Assembly (NCBI GenBank): GCA_030247675.1
Contig: JAOTRX010000002.1
Location: 1,054,001-1,118,000 of the forward strand
DNA length: 64,000 nt
Source of the DNA: Desulforhopalus sp.
Lineage (GTDB): Bacteria > Desulfobacterota > Desulfobulbia > Desulfobulbales > Desulfocapsaceae
Reading direction: 5' to 3'
How positions within the stretch are numbered: the first letter of the stretch is position 1; the number at the start of each line of letters is the position of its first letter. Both the position numbers and the translations under genes were made by a program. Below the pieces are notes generated by a model, which made no database searches, was not told where the DNA came from, and saw only the letters and a program-made list of their open reading frames with translations. Shown here one piece after another: positions 25,881 to 34,011 of the stretch.

Positions 25881-26429
25881 TTGAGCACGATACAGACCGT
25901 CACAGAAATCCTGATCCGCCTGGCCAAACAGGCCATCCACCCGGACACCGTGCTGGTGTTCCCGGATGACCTGTTCGAGGTCCAGCGTACCCCCAGCGTC
26001 ATCCTCCAGGGACCGAAGCTGACGGAAGACCGCTTCCGCCGCAGCCAGAGCCGCCTGTTCGAGAAGAATGTCGCGGAGCTGAGTTTCGAGGAGTGCCGAT
26101 TTCCCAGGCTCTATCACCTCGATTTCGACCTGGTGGTGACCGTGGACCGGGAGGCCGAACTGCTCGGGTTTCACGAGTCGGTATCGCGGTTCCTTCAGCT
26201 TTACCCGGAGATCGCCATCGCCGACCAGGGCAGCCTGAACCTCACCGAACTGGTTCCTCTGGGCGGTCTGGCCCGGGTGAACCTCTCCAATCTCCGGCAG
26301 AGCTCCGGACGCATCCGCATCGAATCCTGCCCGGTGTACGACGGCGACCTGCGCGACGGTCGGCTGATCCGGGACCGGACCTTCCAGTTTCACGGCGACG
26401 TGACAGAGCAACGAACCATTCAACCGTAA
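25881..26429 (+). CDS. Tail terminator-like protein
   Basis: A 182-aa alpha/beta protein immediately before the sheath gene and after the connector genes, the normal place of the tail terminator that caps the tube and joins it to the connector. It begins with a helix (TVTEILIRLAKQAI) and has beta strands (RLYHLDFDLVVTVDREAELLG), as in terminator proteins. TTG 25881 is chosen for GGAGG at 25870-25874 with 6-nt spacing; no ATG is better placed. Confidence 0.6.
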   Translation: MSTIQTVTEILIRLAKQAIHPDTVLVFPDDLFEVQRTPSVILQGPKLTEDRFRRSQSRLFEKNVAELSFEECRFPRLYHLDFDLVVTVDREAELLGFHESVSRFLQLYPEIAIADQGSLNLTELVPLGGLARVNLSNLRQSSGRIRIESCPVYDGDLRDGRLIRDRTFQFHGDVTEQRTIQP

Positions 26430-26441
26430 AGGAGAACAACC

Positions 26442-26699
26442 GTGATCGAGATCAGAAACCTGCAGTTCCAACCCCTGACGTTCAACCTCTCCGGCCAGGG
26501 AACCCTCCATCTCGGACCGCGAGAACGCAAGAGCATCGCCCGTAAAGACCTCTCCGCCGAGATCAAGACCGCCGGAAAACGCGGCCTGGTGCGCATCACC
26601 GACCTGACCGGCGGCGCGGAACCGGAGCCGGAAAAGCCCACGGCGACCGAGGACGCCGGAAACGATGAGGCCAAGACCACCAGCAAGCGGAGGAAATAA
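26442..26699 (+). CDS. Small protein upstream of tail sheath
   Basis: An 85-aa protein: a short beta-rich N-terminus (IRNLQFQPLTFNLSGQG), then GPRERKSIARKDL and a low-complexity Glu/Pro/Ala tail ending in Lys/Arg. GTG 26442 follows AAAGGAG. A similar small gene often precedes the sheath in contractile phages; its role is unknown. It ends 2 bp before the sheath start. Confidence 0.55.
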   Translation: MIEIRNLQFQPLTFNLSGQGTLHLGPRERKSIARKDLSAEIKTAGKRGLVRITDLTGGAEPEPEKPTATEDAGNDEAKTTSKRRK

Positions 26700-26701
26700 C
26701 C

Positions 26702-28231
26702 ATGCCGACCTATCTATCGCCCGGGATTTACACCCGAGAAACGGACTTCAGTTTCTATGTGAAGCAGATCTCGACCTCGTCGGCCGCCATGGTCGGAGTG
26801 GCCGAGAAAGGCGCGATCAACAAGCCCGTGCTGGTGACGAGCTGGGAGCAGTTCATCAACCGTTTCGGCTCCTACATCAACGAGAGCTATTTGGCCTACG
26901 CCGCCCGGGCGTTTTTCGACAACGGCGGATCGGTCCTCTATGTCACCCGCATCGCCCATCTCACCGACCCCACCGACCGGGACACCCTGACGGCGCTGAA
27001 GTCATCCGTCGTGCTGCAGAACCGGGAAGCGACGCCCGCCGACACCCTGCGGATCGAGGCCGTGAACGAAGGCGTCTGGGGCGACCGACTCTCCATCTCC
27101 ATCGAGGACGGCTCTCTCGATCCGGCCAACCATTTCAATCTGGTGGTCCGGCACAAAGGCGATGTGATCGAGGTGTTCAAGGATCTGAGCATGGACGAGA
27201 CGCTGCCCAACCATGTGGAGCTGGCGATCAACGACCGTTCGGATTTCATCCTGGTCCAGGATCTGGCAGCCGTGTCGGGAACGCCCGGCGACCGTCCGGC
27301 ATTGGGCGTGTTCACACTCACCGGCGGTGACAACGGGCTGACCGACCTGGCCGATGTCGATTTCATCGGCGATCCCTCGCAGCATACCGGCCTCTATGGC
27401 TTTGACGAGATCGACGCCCTGAACCTGCTGATGGTTCCCGGCGTCACCACGGTGCCGGTGATCAACGCCGGAATCGCCTATGCCGAAGGGCGCAAGGATC
27501 TGCTGTTCATCGCCGACACGCCCATGTATCTGGAGCCGCTCGAAGCGGTCGACTTCCGCAAGGGACAAGGGATGTACAGCCACGCGGCCTTCAACTCCTC
27601 CTATGCGGCGCTCTACTACCCCTGGCTGGAGATCAGCGATCCGGTCAACTCGCGCAAGAAGCTGGTGCCGCCCTGCGGCGCGGTGGCGGGCTGCATCGCC
27701 CGCAGCGACCAGAAGACCAACGTCTGGAACGCGCCCGCCGGTATCGACCGTGGCCGCATCTTCAACACGCTCTCCCTGGCCTACAAGACCAGCCGTGGCG
27801 AGCGCGATGTGCTCTATCCGGAAGGGGTCAATGTCATCGCCGTGTTCCCCGACACCGGCATCAACATCTGGGGCCAGAAAACGCTGCAGAGCCAGCCCTC
27901 GGCCGTGGACCGCATCAACGTGCGCCGTCTGATGATGTACATGGAGGAAGCCATCTCGGAATCCTCCCGCTTCGTGGTGTTCGAGCCGAACCATCCCCAG
28001 ACCTGGCGTGCCCTCGGCCGCCTGATCAACCCCTTCCTGCAGGACATCAAGGACAAGGGCGGCCTCTACGACTTCGCCTTCCAGTGCGACGAGGAGACCA
28101 ATACCCCGGCGGTCATCGACCGCAACGAAATGGTGGCCCGCGTGTTCGTCAAGCCGACCAAGACGGCGGAGTTCATCGAGCTGAACTTCATCCTGACCAG
28201 CACCGGCGCGGACTTCAAAGAAATCATCTAA
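26702..28231 (+). CDS. Tail sheath protein
   Basis: A 509-aa contractile sheath protein. It has the diagnostic sheath N-terminus (PTYLSPGIYTRETD), followed by SAAMVGVAEKG, a GSYINESYLAYAARAFFDNG segment and YVTRI. The C-terminal domain carries VNVIAVFPDTGINIWG, then RRLMMYMEEAI and FVVFEPNHPQTW, typical of sheath and gpFI families. The length is normal. It proves that the phage has a contractile tail. It is followed 15 bp later by the tube gene. Confidence 0.92.
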   Translation: MPTYLSPGIYTRETDFSFYVKQISTSSAAMVGVAEKGAINKPVLVTSWEQFINRFGSYINESYLAYAARAFFDNGGSVLYVTRIAHLTDPTDRDTLTALKSSVVLQNREATPADTLRIEAVNEGVWGDRLSISIEDGSLDPANHFNLVVRHKGDVIEVFKDLSMDETLPNHVELAINDRSDFILVQDLAAVSGTPGDRPALGVFTLTGGDNGLTDLADVDFIGDPSQHTGLYGFDEIDALNLLMVPGVTTVPVINAGIAYAEGRKDLLFIADTPMYLEPLEAVDFRKGQGMYSHAAFNSSYAALYYPWLEISDPVNSRKKLVPPCGAVAGCIARSDQKTNVWNAPAGIDRGRIFNTLSLAYKTSRGERDVLYPEGVNVIAVFPDTGINIWGQKTLQSQPSAVDRINVRRLMMYMEEAISESSRFVVFEPNHPQTWRALGRLINPFLQDIKDKGGLYDFAFQCDEETNTPAVIDRNEMVARVFVKPTKTAEFIELNFILTSTGADFKEII

Positions 28232-28246
28232 CGGGAGAACACGGCT

Positions 28247-28708
28247 ATGAGAAGCGGAAATATGCCCAAGAGCCTTTACCAGAACTGGCAGTTCGCCATC
28301 GAGGTAAACGGCTTCGACGTGGCCCTGTTCCACAAGGGACAGGAGCCCAAAACCGAATTCGAGGAAGTGGCCTTTGCCCCGGCCGGTTCGATGTTCGACC
28401 AAAAGGTGGCGGGGCGGGTCAAGTTCGAGGACATCACCCTCGAGAAAGGCAACCTGCAGGACGGCTCCGACGAGGCGGCACGCGAATGGATCAAGAAACA
28501 GGTGGACGTGAACGCCGTCACCGGCGGTCTTCCGGCCGACTACATGCGCGACATCGACGTTGTCCGCTACGACCGCACCGGCAACGAGACCCGCCGCTGG
28601 ACCCTGCACGGGGCCTGGGTGAAGGCGCTCGAATACGACGAGCTCGAGGGCGGCAACACCGAGAACACCATCGAGAAGCTCACCATCTGCTTCCAATACT
28701 GGACCTAA
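28247..28708 (+). CDS. Tail tube protein (T4 gp19-like)
   Basis: A 153-aa inner tube protein. Features: WQFAIEVNGFDVALF near the N-terminus, a central EFEEVAFAPAGSM, and a C-terminal YDRTGNETRRWTLHGAW followed by EGGNTENTIEKLTI, the pattern of gp19/T6SS Hcp-like tube subunits. GGGAG precedes ATG 28247. It lies directly after the sheath and before the tail chaperone, in canonical order. Confidence 0.88.
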   Translation: MRSGNMPKSLYQNWQFAIEVNGFDVALFHKGQEPKTEFEEVAFAPAGSMFDQKVAGRVKFEDITLEKGNLQDGSDEAAREWIKKQVDVNAVTGGLPADYMRDIDVVRYDRTGNETRRWTLHGAWVKALEYDELEGGNTENTIEKLTICFQYWT

Positions 28709-28723
28709 ACCGGAGGATCGACC

Positions 28724-29401
28724 ATGTACAGCTTTGAACTGCCAAGCGGCACTGAACTCGAGCTTCGGGAAATGACCGGGGCCGAGGAAGAACTGCTTAC
28801 CAACCAGCGCCTGATCCGTTCCGGAGAGGCGATCAACCAGGTGCTCCGCAACTGTTTCGTCCGGCTGGGCGAGAAGACCGACCCCGATCTTTCCGAGGTG
28901 ATGAACCTGCTCTCGGGTGACCGGTTGTTCGCCCTGGTCCGCCTGCGCCAGATTTCCCTCGGTGACGAGGTTGAACTGGAGCTGAGCTGCCCGAACAGCG
29001 CCTGCCGCATGACCAACTTCGTGACCGTCAATCTCGAGGATCTCAAGGTTACCCCCTACGGCGAGGAGCGCGAGTTCGCTTTCATGCTGCCCGGCTCGAA
29101 AAGAACCGTGCGCTTCGGATATCTCGACGGCCACAAGGAAAAGCGTTTGGCCAGCCTGCGCGAGCCCAACATCAGCTCGGCCATGCTCATCCGTATCCTC
29201 GACATCGACGGCAAGGCTCCCTCCAAGAAGAGCCTGGCGGAAATGTCGATGCGTGACCGCAACGCGCTGCGACAGGAGATGTCGCGGGTCGACGCGGGAA
29301 TCGACACCTCGGTCGAAACCGAATGCGATGGCTGCGGCACCAAGATCCGCACCCGTCTGGAGGCAGAACCGGCTTTTTTGTTCCCCGGAGTTCGCTTGTA
29401 A
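28724..29401 (+). CDS. Tail assembly chaperone, short (zero-frame) product
   Basis: A 225-aa protein between tube and tape measure, the position of tail assembly chaperones. It is helical at the N-terminus (REMTGAEEELLTNQRLI) and carries two Cys pairs of zinc-ribbon type (CPNSAC near 90, CDGCG near 206). The last 6 codons follow a canonical slippery heptamer (29374-29380), so this is the short form of a frameshifted pair. It would coat the tape measure during tail assembly. Confidence 0.75.
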   Translation: MYSFELPSGTELELREMTGAEEELLTNQRLIRSGEAINQVLRNCFVRLGEKTDPDLSEVMNLLSGDRLFALVRLRQISLGDEVELELSCPNSACRMTNFVTVNLEDLKVTPYGEEREFAFMLPGSKRTVRFGYLDGHKEKRLASLREPNISSAMLIRILDIDGKAPSKKSLAEMSMRDRNALRQEMSRVDAGIDTSVETECDGCGTKIRTRLEAEPAFLFPGVRL

Positions 29402-29544
29402 GCGACGCATTCTTTCTCGCTTACGGCGGACTGCACTGGGGCTGGTCGGAAACCCGCTCGCTGCCGCTCAGGGTCCGGCGTCAGTTCGTCGAGGCCCTCG
29501 AGCGGCAGCTTGATTTTGAACGTGAGCAAACGGAACGGCGATAG
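28724..29544 (+). CDS. Tail assembly chaperone, -1 frameshift extended product
   Basis: TTTTTTG (29374-29380) lies in the correct phase for -1 slippage in the zero frame (codons TTT 29375-29377, TTG 29378-29380). After slippage the frame is open from 29380 to the stop at 29542-29544, adding 54 residues (FLAYGGLHWGWSET, then a basic helix) for a 273-aa product. The extension has no start codon of its own, and the stop abuts the tape-measure ATG at 29545. This is the conserved frameshift of long-tailed phages (lambda G/GT, P2 E/E+E'), here with a T-run slip site. Confidence 0.75.
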
Positions 29545-32500
29545 ATGAACGGCGATCTCGGACTGGGCATAGTGGTATCGATGAAGGATGCGTTCTCGCA
29601 GAACGCGCAGCGCATCCGTGGTTCCATGATGGACCTCGATTCCACCGTGGCGGATGCCAGCGAGCGGATGACCCGCAACCTGGACCGCATCCAGCAAGGG
29701 ACCATGATGCTGGGGGCGGGACTGGCCCTGATGGCGGTGCCCGCCGCCCTGGTCGCCTCCACCGCCGCGACCCAGAAGGCCCTGGGCGAGCTGGCGTCCC
29801 TTGGCGTGCAGGACCTCCGGGCCATCGAGGACGCCGCAGAATCCTTCACCAACCAGTGGTCCGGTGCCGACAAGGCCGCGTTCATCACCGCCACCTACGA
29901 CGTGAAATCGGCCCTGTCCAACCTCAGCGACGAGGCGGTGGGCGTCTTCACCTCCATGGCCGCCATGACCGCTAAGGCGACCAAGGCCACCACCCAGGAG
30001 ATGGTCGGCACCTTCACCACGGCCTACGGGATCTTCAAGCCCATCATGGCCGACATGAACGACATGGAATGGGCGACCGCCTTTTCCGGAGCCATGGCGC
30101 AGACCGTGGCCTCGTTCAAGACCAACGGCACCCAGATGGCCGACGCCATCAAGAACATCGGCGCTGTGGCGGCCGCGAGCAACATTCCGCTGAACGAGCA
30201 GCTCGCCGTGCTCGGCCAGCTCCAGACCACCATGCCCGGCTCCGAGGCGGGCACGCTGTACAAGGCGTTCATCATGAAGGCGGCCGAGGCTGGGGACGAG
30301 CTTGGCCTGTCCTTCACCGACACCAGCGGCCGTCTCAAGGGCGTGGTTCCCATCCTGCAGGAGATCAAACGCCAGTTCCCCGATCTCTCCAACGCCGCCG
30401 CCCAGGTGAAGCTGAAGAAGGCCTTCGGCTCCGACGAGGCGGTCAAGTTCCTGCTGCAGATGTCGGCGGGCATGGAGAGCCTCGAAGGCAATATCCAGTC
30501 GGTGGGCCGGGCCATGAAGACCGGCACGGCGGTCACCGAACAGATGGCCGACGCCATGAACCAGGACATCGGAGCCCGGTTCCTGCTCCTGCGCCAGCAG
30601 ATGGCCAACCTCAGCGAAATCCTGGGTCGCACCTTGTTGCCGGTGGTCACGCCGGTGATCAACGGCGTCTCCCGCGTCATTCTGTTTCTGCAGCGCATGG
30701 CCAAATCGATGCCGGGCGTGACCCGGGTGGTCCTGGGGCTGTCCATGGCCCTCGGCACCATTTTGGTCGTGGCCGGAGCCGTCACAGCCGCCGTGGGCAT
30801 GGTGGGACTCATGCTGCCCGCCATCAAGGCCGGGTTCTTGGCCATAAGCGCCGCGCTCGCCGGGGTGGGTTCGGCGGTCGCGACCTATTTTCTGCCCGTC
30901 ACCGCGATCATCGCGGGCGTGATCCTGTCGGTGTATCTGCTCAAACGCGCCTGGGAAACCAACTTCGGCGGCATTCAGGAGATCATCACCGGGGCCTGGA
31001 ACAAGGTCTCGCTGGTCTTCCAGGGGATCAGGGAGCTGGTGGGCTCTCTCAGCGGCGGCGTCGGGCAGATGTCGGCCGAACTGGCCCAGAAGCTCGAATC
31101 CGCCGGGCTGTTGGGCTTCGTGGTCACCGTCTTCAAGGCCTATTATCGCGTTCGCGAAGCCCTGGCCGGATTGTGGGGCGCTTTTTCTCATGCCTTTGGC
31201 CGCATCCGCGCCATCCTCGAACCGACCGTCCGCACCCTGATGAGCGCTTACGCGGCGTTGGCCAGCGCGGTCTTTTCGGTGGTGGAGATCTTCGGCGTAG
31301 CCGCCAGCGCCACCGACGGCTCGTCCTGGCGTACCTTCGGCACGGTTATCGGCACCGTCGCCGGTGTGCTTCTGCAGGGGCTGGCATTCGCGCTGAAGAT
31401 CGTGGCCTGGAACCTGTCGCTCATCGTCCGAGCCCTGGCGGTGGTGGTGCGCAGCGTGGTCTGGGTCGGCAAGGTCATCGTCGGGTCCCTGGTCGGAGCG
31501 GCCAAGTTTATCTACAAGTTCCTGTTGCCCGTGCGCATGATCGGCGAAGCATTTATGGCCGCCGGAAAGATCGTCTATGCGGTCTGGCAGGTGCTGACCG
31601 GCGACATTTCCCTGCTGGACGGTCTCAAGGCCATCGGCGGCGCGGTCTACGATTTTGTTGCCACCCCGTTCCGCTGGGCGCGGGATGTGGTGGTCGGTGT
31701 CTGGAATTTCATTTCCGGGATCTTCACCTCCATCGGACGCCTGGTGGCTGACGCCGCCGGACAGATCGGCCAGGCGATTCTGAATCAGCCGATCATCAGC
31801 ACCCTGCGGGATCTGTTTGCCACCGTGCGCTCCTTCTTCGCCGGGGACACCACCTTCTTCGAGGCGGGCAAGAAGCTGCTCATCACCCTGGGCGAAGGGA
31901 TCTGGTCGGCGGTGACCTATCCATTCACCATGCTCAAGAACGCTTTGGGCAAGCTGCGCAATCTGCTGCCGTTCTCCGATGCCCGCGAGGGACCGCTCGC
32001 CAGCCTGACCGCCTCCGGCTCCGCGCTGCTCAAGACCCTCGCCGATGGCATGAGCCTTACCCAGACGCTGCCCGCGAAAGTGTTCGGCTTCGCCGCTCGC
32101 GGGATTCTCTCAGCCGCTGCGGGAGCCTGGCAGCAGATCAAGACGGCGGACGGAAACCTCATGGACGCCGCCTCGGCTCCCTTCCAGATGGCTGGAAAAC
32201 TCTGGGATGGGTTGACCTCCGGGGCTCAAACCGTCGCGGCCAAGGCTGGTGCCATCTTCGGCGGTCTCAAGCAATCCCTATTTGGCGACACGCCCGTATT
32301 GGCGCTCAAACCGCCCCAGGTCAATGCTTGGGACTCGCTGGCCACGGGAGCCGTCAATCTCCGCGACCGGATCGTTGCCACGCTGTCGGCCGTGCCCGGC
32401 GCTGTCGGTCGAATCTTTACCAATGCCGGTGCCGAGGGGCAAACCCTCTGGCAGAGGCTTTCCAGCGGCGCGAGCGCGGGCATTCAGGCGATCAAGGATA

Positions 32501-33180
32501 GAAGCGCCGGGATCGCCAACGGTTTGCTCTCCTCCGCTCGCGCCATGCTGGGAGTTCAGACCCCGATTCCGCAGGTGGCCGAGCAGAAGCAAACACTCGG
32601 AGCTGCGCAGCCCGCCGAATCGATTGGGCAACGCATCATCGAAAACGTGCTGAGTCTCGTGCCGCGTCTGGACGAGCGCCTGGTGCCCAAAGCCCTGAGC
32701 GCCATGCTGATGCTCCAGCCGGTCATGGCCACTGCCGCGCCGCCTCCGCAACCGATGAACGGCACCGTGCAGACCGTCGCGGCGGCCGTCGAGCCGGTAA
32801 GTAAGAGCTATATCCAGCCGTTCGCGGTGGAACCGCCACTGGATAACGGAGATGCCTCTCTGGCTCCAGCCGGGATCGAGCGGCGCATGACCGCCGCGCC
32901 GACTCCGATAGCGAAGCCCCTGCAATCCGGACTCATCGAGACGGTGCCTTCCGAACGGTTGATCGCTCCGGCCCGCACCGCTCCCGCGACACCCCTGCGG
33001 GCAGAGGAAAGCGGTCCGGGGCTGCGCGAACTGCTGGAATCGCTGCTCTCGCGCCTCGATGGTCTGGCCGACCGCCCGGTGGAACTGAGCGTGACCACCA
33101 ACATCGATGGCCGGAAGGTGGCCGAGGCCGTCTACAAGGATCTTCGGGAGCGGAAGATCAGAAACTACGAAACCCTGTGA
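29545..33180 (+). CDS. Tail tape measure protein
   Basis: A 1211-aa protein that sets tail length and is probably ejected during infection. The TP901-type N-terminal domain (about 60-330) includes QMADAIKNIGAVAAASNIPL and AFIMKAAEAGDELG. Hydrophobic stretches at about 395-460 and 590-670 (for example VLGLSMALGTILVVAGAVTA) could insert in membranes. The C-terminus is low-complexity, Ala/Pro rich, ending in a helix. At roughly 1.5 A per residue the tail would be about 180 nm. It starts directly after the chaperone frameshift stop. A promoter-like element (copy H) lies inside it at 32773-32804. Confidence 0.88.
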   Translation: MNGDLGLGIVVSMKDAFSQNAQRIRGSMMDLDSTVADASERMTRNLDRIQQGTMMLGAGLALMAVPAALVASTAATQKALGELASLGVQDLRAIEDAAESFTNQWSGADKAAFITATYDVKSALSNLSDEAVGVFTSMAAMTAKATKATTQEMVGTFTTAYGIFKPIMADMNDMEWATAFSGAMAQTVASFKTNGTQMADAIKNIGAVAAASNIPLNEQLAVLGQLQTTMPGSEAGTLYKAFIMKAAEAGDELGLSFTDTSGRLKGVVPILQEIKRQFPDLSNAAAQVKLKKAFGSDEAVKFLLQMSAGMESLEGNIQSVGRAMKTGTAVTEQMADAMNQDIGARFLLLRQQMANLSEILGRTLLPVVTPVINGVSRVILFLQRMAKSMPGVTRVVLGLSMALGTILVVAGAVTAAVGMVGLMLPAIKAGFLAISAALAGVGSAVATYFLPVTAIIAGVILSVYLLKRAWETNFGGIQEIITGAWNKVSLVFQGIRELVGSLSGGVGQMSAELAQKLESAGLLGFVVTVFKAYYRVREALAGLWGAFSHAFGRIRAILEPTVRTLMSAYAALASAVFSVVEIFGVAASATDGSSWRTFGTVIGTVAGVLLQGLAFALKIVAWNLSLIVRALAVVVRSVVWVGKVIVGSLVGAAKFIYKFLLPVRMIGEAFMAAGKIVYAVWQVLTGDISLLDGLKAIGGAVYDFVATPFRWARDVVVGVWNFISGIFTSIGRLVADAAGQIGQAILNQPIISTLRDLFATVRSFFAGDTTFFEAGKKLLITLGEGIWSAVTYPFTMLKNALGKLRNLLPFSDAREGPLASLTASGSALLKTLADGMSLTQTLPAKVFGFAARGILSAAAGAWQQIKTADGNLMDAASAPFQMAGKLWDGLTSGAQTVAAKAGAIFGGLKQSLFGDTPVLALKPPQVNAWDSLATGAVNLRDRIVATLSAVPGAVGRIFTNAGAEGQTLWQRLSSGASAGIQAIKDRSAGIANGLLSSARAMLGVQTPIPQVAEQKQTLGAAQPAESIGQRIIENVLSLVPRLDERLVPKALSAMLMLQPVMATAAPPPQPMNGTVQTVAAAVEPVSKSYIQPFAVEPPLDNGDASLAPAGIERRMTAAPTPIAKPLQSGLIETVPSERLIAPARTAPATPLRAEESGPGLRELLESLLSRLDGLADRPVELSVTTNIDGRKVAEAVYKDLRERKIRNYETL
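32773..32804 (+). promoter_or_regulatory. Intragenic copy H of the bipartite element
   Basis: ACCGTCGC (from 32773) and GAGCCGGTAAGTAA (from 32791), starts 18 bp apart, inside the tape-measure coding region (encoding EPVSK). It matches the right box at CCGGTAAGTAA and the left box with one change (GTC for GAC). No clear stem-loop follows. It could drive the hub genes from 33188. Confidence 0.35.
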
Positions 33181-33187
33181 GGAAAAC

Positions 33188-33658
33188 ATGGCCTGGGATC
33201 AACTGCCCATCAAGGGATATCTGGTGGACGCCGACACGGGGGAGCGGCTCGAATTCCAGTACAACCCCAACTCCATCAGCGACGAGAAGTCGACCGACTA
33301 CGCGACGATTAAGATCCCTGGCATGAGCCATCCGCGCTACCAGTACGTCGCCGGGGAACCGCGCCGGATCGCCTTCAAGGTCGAGCTGTTCAAGGGGCCG
33401 GTGAAACAGAAGGTCGACTGGCTCCGCTCGCTGCAATATCCGGAACACGCCGGAACCATGCTCAAGAACGCTCCGCACCGCGTACTGCTCATCTTTGGCG
33501 ATCTCTACCCCGGCGTGACCTGCATCGTCCGGCAGGTGAAGGCGCGTTTTTTCGGCCTGTTCGACCGGGACAACCTGCTGCCGCAACGGGCCGAGGTGGA
33601 CATCGTCCTCGAGGAATATGTGGACCGTTCCGTCAACTGGTCGGAGGTGCGCTCATGA
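33188..33658 (+). CDS. Contractile-injection tube/baseplate protein (CIS tube, gp54/gp53-like)
   Basis: A 156-aa protein with the motif FQYNPNSISDEKSTDY near residue 20, the hallmark of the N-terminal domain of contractile injection system tube/initiator proteins, followed by beta-rich segments and RAEVDIVLEEY. It probably joins the tube to the baseplate hub. ATG 33188 is taken because GAGGAAA precedes it; earlier in-frame starts would run into the tape-measure gene. It overlaps the LysM-like gene by 4 bp. Confidence 0.75.
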   Translation: MAWDQLPIKGYLVDADTGERLEFQYNPNSISDEKSTDYATIKIPGMSHPRYQYVAGEPRRIAFKVELFKGPVKQKVDWLRSLQYPEHAGTMLKNAPHRVLLIFGDLYPGVTCIVRQVKARFFGLFDRDNLLPQRAEVDIVLEEYVDRSVNWSEVRS

Positions 33659-33945
33659 TTGGCCGCGATTCCCGCTACGCCCGCTGCGTTCTCTACCGGG
33701 ACAGCGACGGCACCTCCCTCGGCATGCGCCAGCGCATCGACGCTACTCCCAGACACGACGACCGCCTGCACACCGTGGTCGAGGGCGACCGTCTGGATCT
33801 GCTCGCGCACCGCTATCTGGGTGACGCCCGGCTCTGGTGGATCATCTGCGACTACAACGACCTCTTTTTCCCGTTGGCGCTCGAGCCCGGCCTGGCCCTG
33901 CGCATTCCCTCTCGCGAACACGTCCAGATGCGCCTGCTCGACTGA
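33655..33945 (+). CDS. Small LysM-like tail protein (gpX/gp53-like)
   Basis: A 96-aa protein. The C-terminal part reads VVEGDRLDLLAHRYLGDARL, then WWIICDYN and ALRIPS, a LysM fold pattern found in baseplate proteins such as P2 gpX and T4 gp53. It stabilises the hub and wedge contact. It is coupled to the preceding gene by an ATGA overlap and ends just before promoter copy F. Confidence 0.75.
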   Translation: MIGRDSRYARCVLYRDSDGTSLGMRQRIDATPRHDDRLHTVVEGDRLDLLAHRYLGDARLWWIICDYNDLFFPLALEPGLALRIPSREHVQMRLLD

Positions 33946-33949
33946 AGCG

Positions 33950-33981
33950 TCCGACACCTCGCCATGCCTTCCGGTAAGTAA
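33950..33981 (+). promoter_or_regulatory. Phage bipartite promoter element, copy F, with stem-loop
   Basis: TCCGACAC (33950-33957) and CTTCCGGTAAGTAA (33968-33981). A small stem GCAG / CTGC (33982-33985 and 33990-33993) with a GGAA tetraloop follows. It heads the hub/spike operon. Confidence 0.65.
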
Positions 33982-34011
33982 GCAGGGAACTGCGAACCGC
34001 CGGAGAAACGC

